DNA of 64,000 bases from Paenalcaligenes hermetiae (GCF_039543645.1 NZ_BAABKD010000001.1:186001-250000), one strand, 5' to 3'; counted from the stretch's first letter, positions 1 through 8,903 are shown. Translations and numbers: made by a program. The notes: generated from the letters alone by a model not told the origin.

Positions 1-226
1 CCATTAAACGCATATTATTCGCAAAAGCCGGGAACTGCCCAGCGCCCTTAGCACCTTTGCCTTCGGCCATATGACAGCTAATACAAACGGTTTGGTAAAT
101 TTCTTTACCGGTTTTGGCTTCAATACCCGTCGTCACATCATTCATCACCGCCGAATCCGCAAAACTGGCTACAGACACGACCGATAACACCGACGCTAGA
201 CCTAAAGATAACAGGGATTTTTTCAT
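1..226 (-). CDS. c-type cytochrome, C-terminus beyond window edge
   Basis: Partial gene; only the first 75 codons are inside the window. The product starts with MKKSLLSLGL and has an N-terminal signal peptide ending near residue 23, so it should be exported to the periplasm. A single heme c attachment motif CISCH lies at residues 48-52. The ATG is preceded by AAGGAG at good spacing, and this site overlaps the stop codon of the FAD amine oxidase gene just upstream (12 nt between the genes), so the two are very likely cotranscribed and translationally coupled. Known of the family: small class I cytochromes c carry single electrons. Inferred: it takes electrons from the neighbouring flavoenzyme and passes them to the respiratory chain. 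The axial Met side cannot be seen. Confidence 0.85.
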   Translation of the reverse strand, partial: MKKSLLSLGLASVLSVVSVASFADSAVMNDVTTGIEAKTGKEIYQTVCISCHMAEGKGAKGAGQFPAFANNMRLM

Positions 227-238
227 GATCTAGACTCC

Positions 239-1834
239 TTATTGCGCCATGGCTTTTTCGTGAAGCTGTTCAATGGCAGCTAAACCCGACAACATGGCTC
301 CTTCCATCCAGGCTGGAATATAAGAAGCATGCTCCCCTGCTAAAACAATACGCCCGTCCATTCGACACAAATTATCGTAGTGCTCTTCGCGCTTACGGTC
401 CGTCCAGATCCCAAAACACCCCAGCGTCCAAGGTACTCGGCTCCACGCCATTGCCATACTGTTTTCCGCTTCTTCTTTAATTTGCGGGTGGATTTGTGCG
501 CTGTATTCCAACGCTTTAGCAATACGCTCTTTGGGTGGCATCGCACTAAACTGTACGGCATCAACCCCAAACACATACCCATTTAAAAGCACCCCTTTGC
601 CCGAGCTAAACATATTGTCGCTGGGGTAAGAAATCTGTGTAATAGGTAAGTCTGTGTAGCTGATACCACCATAAATCTGTTCGTCTTCTTCCCAGAAGCG
701 GCGTTTATACTGCGTGCCCACTTTCACTGCTGGCGCATAAGGTACCGCATTAATGGCATCTTGCATTTTGCGATCCACATTCATGGGGATTTGGCTTAAA
801 ACAGACAAGGGCAAGGTACAAACACACCAGTCCGCCGTCTCTGTTTTTACTTCTTCGCCACCATTGCGGTCTTTGTAGCTAATGGTTACGCCGTTATCAT
901 CCTGCTTGATCTCTACCACTTGTGCGTTTAGCTGAATCAAGTCTTTTAGCTCACGATGAAAGGCTTCCCCAATTTTGCCCATTCCGCCGACTGGTTGAAA
1001 CATGGTGTTTTGGAACTCTTCCAGAAAATGCACATCCATGTTTGCCCAAACACGAGAATCGATTAGCTCTTTAAAATTAATAGGCTCAGAAGGCTCTGGA
1101 CGCGCATTCAATCCACCGCCCGGTGCTTTGGCATAGCCACGGCGCGCGCTGGTATCCAAGCTTTTTACATATTTATACTCGTCATTCAAAGCGCCATGAT
1201 TTTTCAATGCTGCCAGAAGAATTTCTTTATCTTCATCCGTTACAGGCATATCAAGCTTATCGGTATTCACCGCTTTGGCTAACAGCTCGCTGATCCCACC
1301 TCGAAAATCCGATACCACATGCGCATAGCGCTGTGGCTTACCATCAAAAGCATTTTGAGCATGCAAATACGCATTAAAGTTCATCTGAATGAACGGCTCT
1401 AGCTTCACATTTAAGCGCTTACAGTACTCTAAGACGGCATAGTGATGATAAGGAATACGCCATGGTCCAGGGTTTAAGTAAAGGCCCTCATCAAATTCAC
1501 AAACCTGCTTTTCGCCACCTAGCTCGGTATATTCGGTGCCACCGTACCAAGACCAGTTGCGACCACCAGCACGATCCTGATACTCCAGAATCTTCACTTT
1601 ATAACCTGCATCGCGTAGCTCTAAAGCAGCCACCATACCAGCCAAACCAGCACCCAATACAACGACTGAAGACCCTTTTTTCGGTGCGCCTTGTAATTTC
1701 TTACCACTACGGTAAGGGGATTCTGCTGCATAGCCTAGACTTGTCATGGATTGATACATCACCGAGGCTCCGGCGGCGTAACCAATCATGGACAAGAGCT
1801 GGCGTCGTGTCATAGGAAGACCTTTTGCCATCAT
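239..1834 (-). CDS. Tat-exported FAD-dependent amine oxidase/dehydrogenase
   Basis: Flavin monoamine oxidase family, 531 aa. A twin-arginine signal (TRRQLL at residues 9-14, then a hydrophobic stretch) predicts export of the folded flavoprotein. The FAD-binding Rossmann motif GAGLAG is at 61-66, followed by an acidic residue in the next strand (E84) and RAGGR at 88-92. The C-terminal FAD signature (GRIVLAGEHAS...EGAMLSG) lies near residues 493-518. The family oxidises primary or secondary amines or L-amino acids; the substrate is not visible here. The next gene encodes a periplasmic cytochrome c, which suggests electrons go to the cytochrome rather than to oxygen. Two ATGs are adjacent (1834 and 1831); GAGGTG lies just upstream. 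A later ATG before TRRQ (1813) is possible but has a weaker site. Confidence 0.85.
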   Translation of the reverse strand: MMAKGLPMTRRQLLSMIGYAAGASVMYQSMTSLGYAAESPYRSGKKLQGAPKKGSSVVVLGAGLAGMVAALELRDAGYKVKILEYQDRAGGRNWSWYGGTEYTELGGEKQVCEFDEGLYLNPGPWRIPYHHYAVLEYCKRLNVKLEPFIQMNFNAYLHAQNAFDGKPQRYAHVVSDFRGGISELLAKAVNTDKLDMPVTDEDKEILLAALKNHGALNDEYKYVKSLDTSARRGYAKAPGGGLNARPEPSEPINFKELIDSRVWANMDVHFLEEFQNTMFQPVGGMGKIGEAFHRELKDLIQLNAQVVEIKQDDNGVTISYKDRNGGEEVKTETADWCVCTLPLSVLSQIPMNVDRKMQDAINAVPYAPAVKVGTQYKRRFWEEDEQIYGGISYTDLPITQISYPSDNMFSSGKGVLLNGYVFGVDAVQFSAMPPKERIAKALEYSAQIHPQIKEEAENSMAMAWSRVPWTLGCFGIWTDRKREEHYDNLCRMDGRIVLAGEHASYIPAWMEGAMLSGLAAIEQLHEKAMAQ

Positions 1835-1847
1835 TTCACCTCTTAAA

Positions 1848-1926
1848 TGCCCTTTTAAGGCATGATTGTTTTGTACCCTTTTAGGGAAAAATATCTGTGT
1901 GTAGTTGACCTACCGACAAGTAGGTC
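1848..1926. promoter_or_regulatory. operator-like repeats upstream of the amine oxidase
   Basis: In the leader of the amine oxidase gene, two similar short boxes occur 26 bp apart: CCCTTTTAAGG (1850-1860) and CCCTTTTAGGG (1876-1886), each with dyad symmetry. Further upstream there is a perfect 7-bp inverted repeat, GACCTAC at 1907-1913 and GTAGGTC at 1920-1926. These could be binding sites for a regulator encoded elsewhere, or the last one an RNA hairpin. No promoter hexamers were assigned. The rest of the 1835-2180 gap holds only the pyrE terminator. Confidence 0.35.
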
Positions 1927-2050
1927 TTGCTCTTTATGCTAATGAACCTAAAAGCTAAGCTATAAAAAAACACTACTGCTAGTAGGCGTATCGAAAAATA
2001 ACACAATTAAACCAAATGTGTTTTAAGCTTAAAATATATGGATTCGACAT

Positions 2051-2079
2051 AAAAAAGCCGCACGTACAAGGCGTGCGGC
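2051..2079 (-). terminator. Rho-independent terminator of pyrE
   Basis: Perfect 8-bp stem GCCGCACG/CGTGCGGC (2057-2064 with 2072-2079) and a 7-nt loop. On the minus strand the stem is followed by six U residues. It lies about 100 nt past the pyrE stop codon in the direction of pyrE transcription. Confidence 0.85.
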
Positions 2080-2180
2080 GACTTATTTGATCATAAAATA
2101 ATAAAAATGGACCAATTATTTTATTTTATGACAATGTCAAGAATTATAAAGCTCAACTATAGGCAAACTGCTTAACTTGC

Positions 2181-2846
2181 TTACACCCCATATTTTTGAC
2201 GATAAGCAGCGACGGATTGTTGATGCGCAGCTAATTCTGAATTGTTCTCCAGGTAGAACATAATATCGGCCAATGATGCGATACTAATAACAGGCATCCC
2301 ATATTTTTGGCTTACTTCTTGTACGGCTGAGTGTGAAGAAAGCTGTTGATCCGTGCCCGCGCGCTCCATGCGATCAAGAGCGATCAATACACCCGCCGGC
2401 TCCGCACCCGCTGCCCGGATAATATCCACGGATTCGCGCACAGAAGTACCTGCGGTAATCACATCATCGATGATGATGACCTTGCCCTGTAATGGGGCAC
2501 CCACCAGCGTGCCCCCTTCGCCATGGGCTTTGGCTTCTTTACGGTTAAAAGCAAACGGTATATCGCGACCAGCAAGATCAGGATGCTGTGCCAAGGCCAC
2601 GGCTGTTGTCGCCGCTAACGGAATGCCTTTGTATGCTGGACCAAACAACATATCAAAAGGCACCCCCGAGCTAACAAGCGCTTGTGCATAAAACTGTGCC
2701 AAACGCCCCACGGCAGCACCACTATTGAACAACCCAGCATTAAAAAAATAGGGGCTTAGACGACCTGATTTAACTTTAAATTCACCAAAACGCAATACGC
2801 CCTGTTCCAGAGCGAAGCGCACAAATTCATTACGTTGAGAGAGCAT
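2181..2846 (-). CDS. pyrE: orotate phosphoribosyltransferase
   Basis: Cytoplasmic enzyme of de novo pyrimidine synthesis; joins orotate to PRPP to give OMP. Begins MLSQRNEFVRFALEQGVLRFGEF, closely parallel to the enterobacterial enzyme, followed by the conserved KSGRxSPYFFNAG segment. The PRPP-binding motif (VIIIDDVITAGTS) is in the middle of the protein. 221 aa, normal for the family. The start at 2846 was chosen over an ATG eight codons upstream because GGAAG sits six bases before it and the family N-terminus matches. Single gene with its own terminator; divergent from the dioxygenase gene at 2958. Confidence 0.97.
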   Translation of the reverse strand: MLSQRNEFVRFALEQGVLRFGEFKVKSGRLSPYFFNAGLFNSGAAVGRLAQFYAQALVSSGVPFDMLFGPAYKGIPLAATTAVALAQHPDLAGRDIPFAFNRKEAKAHGEGGTLVGAPLQGKVIIIDDVITAGTSVRESVDIIRAAGAEPAGVLIALDRMERAGTDQQLSSHSAVQEVSQKYGMPVISIASLADIMFYLENNSELAAHQQSVAAYRQKYGV

Positions 2847-2957
2847 GATGTGCTTCCAAATAAAGTGCATCCATAAACCCCACTATTATTCCATGAAAGC
2901 CTCAAAGATGTATGGCTAAAATCAGCCCATCGGCTTTACCTAAAAAGGAGAATTCTT

Positions 2958-3755
2958 ATGAGCATGCCCGTTTTTTACTTCTCCCATGGTGGTGGCCCAT
3001 GGCCTTGGATGGAACAAGGTCTGGTGCGCTATGCGGATTTACAGCGAAGCCTAACGGCGCTTCCTGCAAGCCTACCCCGCCCACCCAAGGCGATTTTGAT
3101 GGTATCTGCGCATTGGGAAACCGAAGGCCCCCTACGAGTACAAAGCCACCCTAACCCCCCAATGGTCTATGACTATTATAATTTTCCTGCCCATACCTAC
3201 GAGGTCGTTTACCCGGCTTCTGGTCAGCCCGCATTAGCTCAGCACGTCCAGCAACGCTTAGAGCAAGCCGGATTCGATGTGCAACAAGACGCTGAACGCG
3301 GTTTTGATCACGGGGCATTTGTTCCTGCTTATGTCATGTACCCCGACGCCTCTATCCCTATGGTGCAACTTTCTATTGATGCGCACTATGATCCGGCTTT
3401 CCATTTACGCATGGGTGCAGCCTTACGCGCTTTACGCGACGAAGACGTATTGATTCTCGGCAGTGGTGCCAGCTACCATAATTTACGTTTGATGGGACCC
3501 GAGGCCGCGCCCGCCTCGCAAGCCTTTGATGCATGGTTAGATCAAACACTTTTACACACCCCAGCTCCTGCACGCGAGCAAGCCCTCTTACATTGGGACC
3601 AAGCCCCTGGAGCGCGTGTGGCTCATGCGCGCGAAGACCATCTAGTGCCTTTATTTGTGGTTGCTGGAGCCGCCACAGAGCAAGACCCCGTCACACGAAT
3701 TTTGAATAGCACCAGTACAACCGGTATTATGAACGGCAGTTATCGTTTCGGTTAG
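2958..3755 (+). CDS. DODA-type (class III) extradiol dioxygenase
   Basis: LigB-like extradiol ring-cleavage dioxygenase of the 4,5-DOPA dioxygenase/YgiD type, 265 aa, cytoplasmic, non-heme metal-dependent. Visible family marks: SHGGGPWPWM near the N-terminus (metal His), SAHWET in the first third, GSGASYHNLRLM in the middle and AREDHLVPLFVVAGAA near the C-terminus. The family opens catechol rings; the E. coli homologue acts on L-DOPA, but the natural substrate is usually unknown. AGGAG lies seven bases before the ATG. It is followed after 32 nt by the exonuclease III gene on the same strand; no functional link between them is evident. Confidence 0.9.
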   Translation: MSMPVFYFSHGGGPWPWMEQGLVRYADLQRSLTALPASLPRPPKAILMVSAHWETEGPLRVQSHPNPPMVYDYYNFPAHTYEVVYPASGQPALAQHVQQRLEQAGFDVQQDAERGFDHGAFVPAYVMYPDASIPMVQLSIDAHYDPAFHLRMGAALRALRDEDVLILGSGASYHNLRLMGPEAAPASQAFDAWLDQTLLHTPAPAREQALLHWDQAPGARVAHAREDHLVPLFVVAGAATEQDPVTRILNSTSTTGIMNGSYRFG

Positions 3756-3787
3756 GATGATTCATCCGTCTTTTTTAGAGAGTTTCC

Positions 3788-4585
3788 GTGTTACGCATTT
3801 GTAGTTTAAATATGAACGGCATCCGTGCCGCCTATAGAAAAGGCTTTGCTGATTGGCTTCAAGCTCACCAACCCGATATGGTTTGCTTACAAGAGGTTCG
3901 CATTCAAGACAAAGACCTAAAAGATCCCATGCGCCATCCCGACGGCTATACCGGCTACTTTAATCTAGCCGAAAAACCCGGCTACAGTGGTGTGGGTTTA
4001 TACCTAAAAGACGAGCCCCAAGCCGTTCATATTGGCATGGATTGCGATGAATTCGACCCCGAAGGGCGTGTGATCCGTGCTGATTTCGACAAACTGAGTG
4101 TCATCAGTGCTTATTTGCCTTCAGGCACCAGTGGTGACGAACGCCAAGCGGCCAAATATCGCTTTTTAGATCGATTTGAAGCGCTTATGCAAGGCTTTAT
4201 GGCTGACCATCAAGCTACCGGTCGGGAATATATTATTTGTGGTGATTGGAATATTGCTCACCATGAAATCGACTTAAAAAACTGGCGTGGTAACCAAAAA
4301 AACTCCGGTTTTTTACCCGAAGAGCGAGCTTGGTTAACCAAGGTGTTTAATGAAATGGGCTGGGTGGATGTTTACCGCCACCTTTACCCCGATCACACCG
4401 GAGAAAGCTACACCTGGTGGAGCAATCGCGGACAAGCATGGGCCAATAACACCGGTTGGCGTATTGATTACCATGTGGCCACCTCTGGCGCTGCCGCGGC
4501 CGCCAAAAAAGCATGGGTATACAAAGACGAGCGCTATAGTGATCACGCACCGCTCATTGTGGATTATGATTTAACCCATTGTTAA
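3788..4585 (+). CDS. xth: exodeoxyribonuclease III family AP endonuclease
   Basis: Endonuclease/exonuclease/phosphatase fold enzyme that cuts DNA at abasic sites and degrades 3' ends in base excision repair; 265 aa. Family motifs: LNMNGIRAAYRKGF at the N-terminus, LQEVR with the metal-binding Glu, AYLPSGTSG, CGDWNIAH (catalytic Asp/Asn), and YSDHAPLIVDY at the C-terminus with the catalytic Asp-His. It starts with GTG at 3788; the next residues match the family N-terminus directly, leaving no room for another start. Lies between the dioxygenase and an FAD-linked oxidase on the same strand with short gaps, so possibly one transcript. Confidence 0.95.
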   Translation: MLRICSLNMNGIRAAYRKGFADWLQAHQPDMVCLQEVRIQDKDLKDPMRHPDGYTGYFNLAEKPGYSGVGLYLKDEPQAVHIGMDCDEFDPEGRVIRADFDKLSVISAYLPSGTSGDERQAAKYRFLDRFEALMQGFMADHQATGREYIICGDWNIAHHEIDLKNWRGNQKNSGFLPEERAWLTKVFNEMGWVDVYRHLYPDHTGESYTWWSNRGQAWANNTGWRIDYHVATSGAAAAAKKAWVYKDERYSDHAPLIVDYDLTHC

Positions 4586-4604
4586 TTGTTTTTAGAGACA
4601 AACC

Positions 4605-6002
4605 ATGCACCAACCCGAACCTGCTTTTTTACAAGCCTTAACCGCTATCGTGGGTCCAGATCATGTGATCACGGATCCCAGTCAAAGCCAAAGCTATTTC
4701 ACGGATTGGAGTGGCGAACAGGGCAACGCTCCTTTGGCTGTCGTTCGCCCTAAAACCACTGAAGATGTCAGCCGTATTCTCGCGCTTTGCCACCAACAGC
4801 GTTGCGCTGTTGTCCCCCAAGGAGGACTAACAGGTTTAGCTGGAGGAGCAACAGTACGCGGCGCAGCCATCGCGCTTTCTTTAGAGCGACTCAAAGGGGT
4901 CATTGAGCTGGACGCCGAATCCGCTACCATGACTGTCTGGGCAGGTACGCCATTAGAGGTCATTCAAAACGAAGCCGAAAAAGCGGGCTTTTTGTTTGCG
5001 TTGGATCTTGGAGCGCGTGGCTCCTGCCAAATTGGTGGGAATGTTTCTACTAACGCAGGTGGTAACCGCGTCATCCGCTATGGTATGACTCGCGATTTGG
5101 TGCTGGGACTAGAGGTGGTTCAGGCCGATGGCACGGTTTTGTCTATGCTTAATAAAATGGCAAAAAACAATGCAGCCTTTGATCTGAAACATTTGTTTAT
5201 TGGTTCTGAAGGCACCCTAGGCATCGTGACACAAGTCGTCCTGCGCTTGCACCCTAAAGTCAATGGCGCCAATACCGCCTTGATCGCTTTACCTGATTTC
5301 AGCGCCGTAACGCGCCTTTTACGCTACGCACAACAAGAGCTATCGGGGCTGGTGAGCGCCTTTGAGGTCATGTGGCAGGATTATTACCGCATCGCCACCA
5401 CTGTAGGGGGCAGCCGCGCACCCATTGCCGCCGATTATCCTCTCTATGTATTAATGGATCTGCAATCCGCCAATCCTGAAACAACCGCCGCCCCCTTTGA
5501 GGCGGTGCTAGAGCATGCTTTTAATGAAGGCTGGGCGCTGGATGCCGCCATCGCACAATCACATGCCGATGCAGAAGATTTTTGGATATTACGCGACGCC
5601 GTTGCCGAAATCCTACCCCATTATGCGCCAACCATTAACTTTGATATTTCCTTCCCTATTTCACAAATTGGGTTAGGAGTTGAGCGTTTACGACAAAGCG
5701 TACACGCGGTAGACCCAACATTAACCACAATGTTTTTTGGTCATGTGGGTGATGGCAATATTCATCTGCTCGTTGGCCCTATCCCCCACGGAGATAAAAC
5801 CATGGAACACGAGATTGAAAAACGCTGTTATGAAGTAGCCCAAGCGCTTCAGGGGTCGATCTCTGCGGAACATGGGATTGGTTTACACAAAAAGCCCTGG
5901 CTTGCCTACAGCCGTACCCCCGCCGAGCTGGCTCTGATGCGTACCCTAAAGCAGGCTTTAGACCCCCATCAGATCCTAAACCCCGGTAAGGTCTTTGATT
6001 AA
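4605..6002 (+). CDS. FAD-linked D-2-hydroxyacid dehydrogenase (GlcD/D2HGDH type)
   Basis: FAD_binding_4 plus FAD-oxidase C-terminal domain protein, 465 aa. The PP-loop region with GGLTGLAGGA is near residue 75, the FAD contact GGNVSTNAGGNRVIRYG near 147, and the metal-site region HVGDGNIHL near 380; the end has AEHGIG and LDPHQILNPGKV. The family oxidises D-2-hydroxyglutarate, D-lactate or glycolate to the 2-oxoacid. Single-polypeptide form without an Fe-S domain or neighbouring glcEF genes, so a D-2-hydroxyglutarate or D-lactate dehydrogenase is more likely than glycolate oxidase subunit D. Convergent with gltS. A second, larger D-2-hydroxyglutarate dehydrogenase candidate is at 46124. Confidence 0.88.
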   Translation: MHQPEPAFLQALTAIVGPDHVITDPSQSQSYFTDWSGEQGNAPLAVVRPKTTEDVSRILALCHQQRCAVVPQGGLTGLAGGATVRGAAIALSLERLKGVIELDAESATMTVWAGTPLEVIQNEAEKAGFLFALDLGARGSCQIGGNVSTNAGGNRVIRYGMTRDLVLGLEVVQADGTVLSMLNKMAKNNAAFDLKHLFIGSEGTLGIVTQVVLRLHPKVNGANTALIALPDFSAVTRLLRYAQQELSGLVSAFEVMWQDYYRIATTVGGSRAPIAADYPLYVLMDLQSANPETTAAPFEAVLEHAFNEGWALDAAIAQSHADAEDFWILRDAVAEILPHYAPTINFDISFPISQIGLGVERLRQSVHAVDPTLTTMFFGHVGDGNIHLLVGPIPHGDKTMEHEIEKRCYEVAQALQGSISAEHGIGLHKKPWLAYSRTPAELALMRTLKQALDPHQILNPGKVFD

Positions 6003-6021
6003 TAGAACCAAGCCCCTACCG

Positions 6022-7239
6022 TTAGCTCAACACTCCTACAAAGGCGGTAATAATGATAGCGTTCACAAAATCAATGAATAAGGAGCCAACCAAAGGAATA
6101 ACAAAGAACGCTTTAGGTGACGGACCATTTACCTCGGTGAATGACTGCATATTAGCCATCGCATTAGGAGTGGCCCCCATCCCAAAACCACAATGACCAG
6201 CGGCCATTACGGCCGCATCATAATCTTTGCCCATAATCCTAAAGGTAACGTAGGTCGCAAATAAAAACATGACCGCTGTTTGCACAACTAGGATCACAAG
6301 TAACGGCCCCGCTACATCCGCTAGCTCCCAAAGCTTCATAGACATTAAAGCCATTACCAAGAAAAACCCCAGAGAGACGGATCCAATAGCATCTAGCTGT
6401 GCTTGTGGAAAACGAAAACCACGCCAGTCAATAATATTGCGCACGACCACAGCAATCAGCATCGACCCCAAATACGCTGGCAACGTCACCCCTTTGGTTT
6501 GCAGCCACTCAATAAGCATCGAACCTAGCCCCATACATACGGCTAGTAACAGCACAGAGTACATCGACAAATCAAAAAGTGGTTCTTTTTGAGGGGTGGT
6601 ATTTTCCTGAGTAGCAGCCCCCCCTGTAGTAGGGGTTGGCACTGACACAGCGGCTCGCTGCCGAGGACCTTTTAAGCCATGTTTACGCATGAGACGTGAG
6701 CCCACAGGCCCCCCAATCACACACCCTGCAACCAAGCCCCACGTGGCAGCAGCAATAGCAGCAGGTAGCGCACCGGTTACCCCATACGATTCCAACAAGG
6801 GACCAAACGCTGCCGATGTCCCATGTCCACCGGTTAAAGAAATCGACCCCGCCGCTAGTCCTAATAAGGGGCTCGCTCCCATGACATAAGCCAAGCCCGC
6901 ACCAATGATATTTTGCAAGGTCAACAGTAGAACTGCAGCCACTAAAAACAGGGCCACCCCTACCCCACCCTTTTTCAGCATTTCAAAACTGGCAGAAAAA
7001 CCAATGGTTGTAAAAAATGCCATTAGCAAAAAGGCACGCATATTGTCATACAGCTCAACCGAGAAGCTTTGCGTCTGATGCCCATATAAAGCAATAAGCG
7101 CAAATACCAGCCCACCAATAATGGGACTCGGAATAAAATAACGCGATAAAACAGGCACTCGATTTTTGATAAGTTTCCCTATCACTAAAAACACCGCTGC
7201 CAACGCTACGGTTTGTGCCATATCAAGCTGTATAAGCAT
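6022..7239 (-). CDS. gltS: sodium/glutamate symporter
   Basis: Inner-membrane Na+-coupled glutamate carrier of the GltS family, 405 aa, with about ten hydrophobic segments. Marks include PSPIIGGLVFAL in the first third, SLTGGHGTSAAFGP in the middle and AAGHCGFGMGATPNAMANM near the C-terminus, the two inverted-repeat reentrant loops of the family. A hydrophilic central loop at about 190-220 separates the two halves. Divides the convergent pair with the FAD oxidase; mobB, ispB lie upstream on the same strand but are functionally unrelated. Confidence 0.95.
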   Translation of the reverse strand: MLIQLDMAQTVALAAVFLVIGKLIKNRVPVLSRYFIPSPIIGGLVFALIALYGHQTQSFSVELYDNMRAFLLMAFFTTIGFSASFEMLKKGGVGVALFLVAAVLLLTLQNIIGAGLAYVMGASPLLGLAAGSISLTGGHGTSAAFGPLLESYGVTGALPAAIAAATWGLVAGCVIGGPVGSRLMRKHGLKGPRQRAAVSVPTPTTGGAATQENTTPQKEPLFDLSMYSVLLLAVCMGLGSMLIEWLQTKGVTLPAYLGSMLIAVVVRNIIDWRGFRFPQAQLDAIGSVSLGFFLVMALMSMKLWELADVAGPLLVILVVQTAVMFLFATYVTFRIMGKDYDAAVMAAGHCGFGMGATPNAMANMQSFTEVNGPSPKAFFVIPLVGSLFIDFVNAIIITAFVGVLS

Positions 7240-7266
7240 GGTTATCCTCTGTGCGACGTGGTAGCC

Positions 7267-7773
7267 CTAAGCGCAACGAGCGCGTACCTGCTCCCAAATA
7301 AAAGCAGCAACATCCTGAGGTTGATTTAAATCTAAGCAGATACGATCAGTCATAGCCAATGGTGTATCTGTCGCAATGGCGACCACTTGCTCTGTATGCG
7401 GATAAACTGGCTCTACCCCACGCGAAGGGCGATAAACCTCTAAGCGCGGAATATCTGCTTGCCGATATCCTTCTACTAAAACCACATCAACCGGTTGCAA
7501 ACGTTGTACTAAGTCTACCAATAACGGCTCGTCGTTTTGATTTAAGTTATGAAACAAAGCGTAATGATAGGGGGAGGCCACAATGACCTCGCGTGCACCG
7601 GCATTACGGAAACGAGCGCTATCTTTATGGGGTGGTTCGAATTCCAAGCGATGATGACTGTGCTTGATCACAGCCACCTCTAGACCTTGGGCATTAAACC
7701 AAGGCATCATGGCTTCAATCAGCGTGGTTTTACCACTACCTGAGCGCCCAACAATACCAAAAACCCGCTGCAT
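7267..7773 (-). CDS. mobB: molybdopterin-guanine dinucleotide biosynthesis adaptor MobB
   Basis: Small GTP-binding protein, 168 aa, that helps MobA attach GMP to molybdenum cofactor. Starts MQRVFGIVGRSGSGKTT, with the P-loop at residues 9-17; VIKHSHH and the DVVLVEGYR segment are typical of the family. The start at 7773 is chosen because the protein begins right before the P-loop strand and this leaves only five bases after the ispB stop; a longer frame to 7809 would overlap ispB. No mobA or other moco gene adjoins except moeB-like at 29764. Confidence 0.93.
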   Translation of the reverse strand: MQRVFGIVGRSGSGKTTLIEAMMPWFNAQGLEVAVIKHSHHRLEFEPPHKDSARFRNAGAREVIVASPYHYALFHNLNQNDEPLLVDLVQRLQPVDVVLVEGYRQADIPRLEVYRPSRGVEPVYPHTEQVVAIATDTPLAMTDRICLDLNQPQDVAAFIWEQVRARCA

Positions 7774-7778
7774 AGTGA

Positions 7779-8744
7779 TTAATGGTCGCGCTGCACCGCA
7801 GCGGTACAAAAATCAACCAATGTTTGCTTATAAATACTGTCAGGAAAAACCTGTATGGCCTGTAAAGCTAGCCCAGCCTCGGCATCAGCAGCTTGACGGG
7901 TATAGTCAACCGCATCGGTATTCGCGATGGCGGCTGCCACCGCCTCAAAATCCGCATCCCCGGTTTCAATGGCGGATTTAATTAACTGTTGTTCGGCTGG
8001 GGTACCGACTTGCATCACGCGAATTAAAGGAAGCGTAGGCTTGCCCTCGCGCAGATCGTCGCCCACATTTTTTCCTAGCGCTTCCGCGTCACCACTGTAA
8101 TCCAAGACATCATCAATCAGCTGGAAAGCCGTACCAATATGACGCCCATACGCAGCAGCGGCCGACTCAAGCTCGGGGCTGGCTGCAGATAAGATCGCCC
8201 CCACTTGTGCTGCGGCCTCGAAAAGCTTGGCGGTTTTATAGCGCACCACCTGCATATAGCGTTCTTCGGACACATCCGGATCGTGTACGTTTAACAGCTG
8301 TAAGACCTCGCCCTCGGCAATGATAGTAGTGGCTTCAGAGAGTACTGCCATAGCACGCATTGACTGCGTTTCCACCATCATCTCAAAAGAGCGAGAGTAT
8401 AAATAATCACCCACCAACACACTGGCAGCATTACCAAACACCGCATTAGCCGTGCTACGGCCTCGGCGTAAGTCGGACTCATCAACCACATCATCATGTA
8501 ATAACGTGGCAGTATGGATGAACTCCACCACACCCGCCAATAGATGATGATGTGAGCCTTTGTAGCCTAATGCATTGGCGATTAACAATAACAAAGCGGG
8601 GCGCATTCTTTTGCCACCCGCGCCCACAATATATTCCCCAATAGTACGAATAAGGACGACTTCTGAGTTTAATCGCCCGCGGATTACCGCATCAAGGGCT
8701 TTCATGTCATCTGCGATGGGGGTCATTAGATTTGGGAGATTCAA
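7779..8744 (-). CDS. ispB: octaprenyl (polyprenyl) diphosphate synthase
   Basis: Trans-isoprenyl diphosphate synthase making the long side chain of ubiquinone. Both Asp-rich motifs are seen: LLHDDVVDESDLRRG and LIDDVLDYSG; GGKRMRP in the N-terminal third binds IPP. The start is uncertain. An ATG at 8789 extends the frame by 15 codons, but a TATAAT box on the minus strand at 8808-8803 would put the RNA start only a few bases before it. A TTG at 8744 gives LNLPNLMTPIADDM, the usual N-terminus in relatives, with GGAA six bases upstream; an ATG at 8723 is a third option. Reads into mobB. Confidence 0.92.
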   Translation of the reverse strand: MNLPNLMTPIADDMKALDAVIRGRLNSEVVLIRTIGEYIVGAGGKRMRPALLLLIANALGYKGSHHHLLAGVVEFIHTATLLHDDVVDESDLRRGRSTANAVFGNAASVLVGDYLYSRSFEMMVETQSMRAMAVLSEATTIIAEGEVLQLLNVHDPDVSEERYMQVVRYKTAKLFEAAAQVGAILSAASPELESAAAAYGRHIGTAFQLIDDVLDYSGDAEALGKNVGDDLREGKPTLPLIRVMQVGTPAEQQLIKSAIETGDADFEAVAAAIANTDAVDYTRQAADAEAGLALQAIQVFPDSIYKQTLVDFCTAAVQRDH

Positions 8745-8802
8745 AGCGCGTTCCGAACGAAAAAAATACCAACCTTGGTAAAAATCCAAGAGTAAAGGGA
8801 TA

Positions 8803-8808
8803 ATTATA
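8803..8808 (-). promoter_or_regulatory. probable -10 box for ispB
   Basis: Perfect TATAAT on the minus strand, 14 bp before the most upstream ATG of ispB and about 60 bp before the TTG start preferred here. No good -35 match lies 16-18 bp upstream, so the site is tentative. Confidence 0.4.
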
Positions 8809-8903
8809 CGGTGTTGTGGCGATAACGCCGAATTTAGCGCCGCATAAAAATCACAAAGACAAAAAAACCACGTCTACCCAGCATCATACGTCTTTTAGCC
8901 TAA

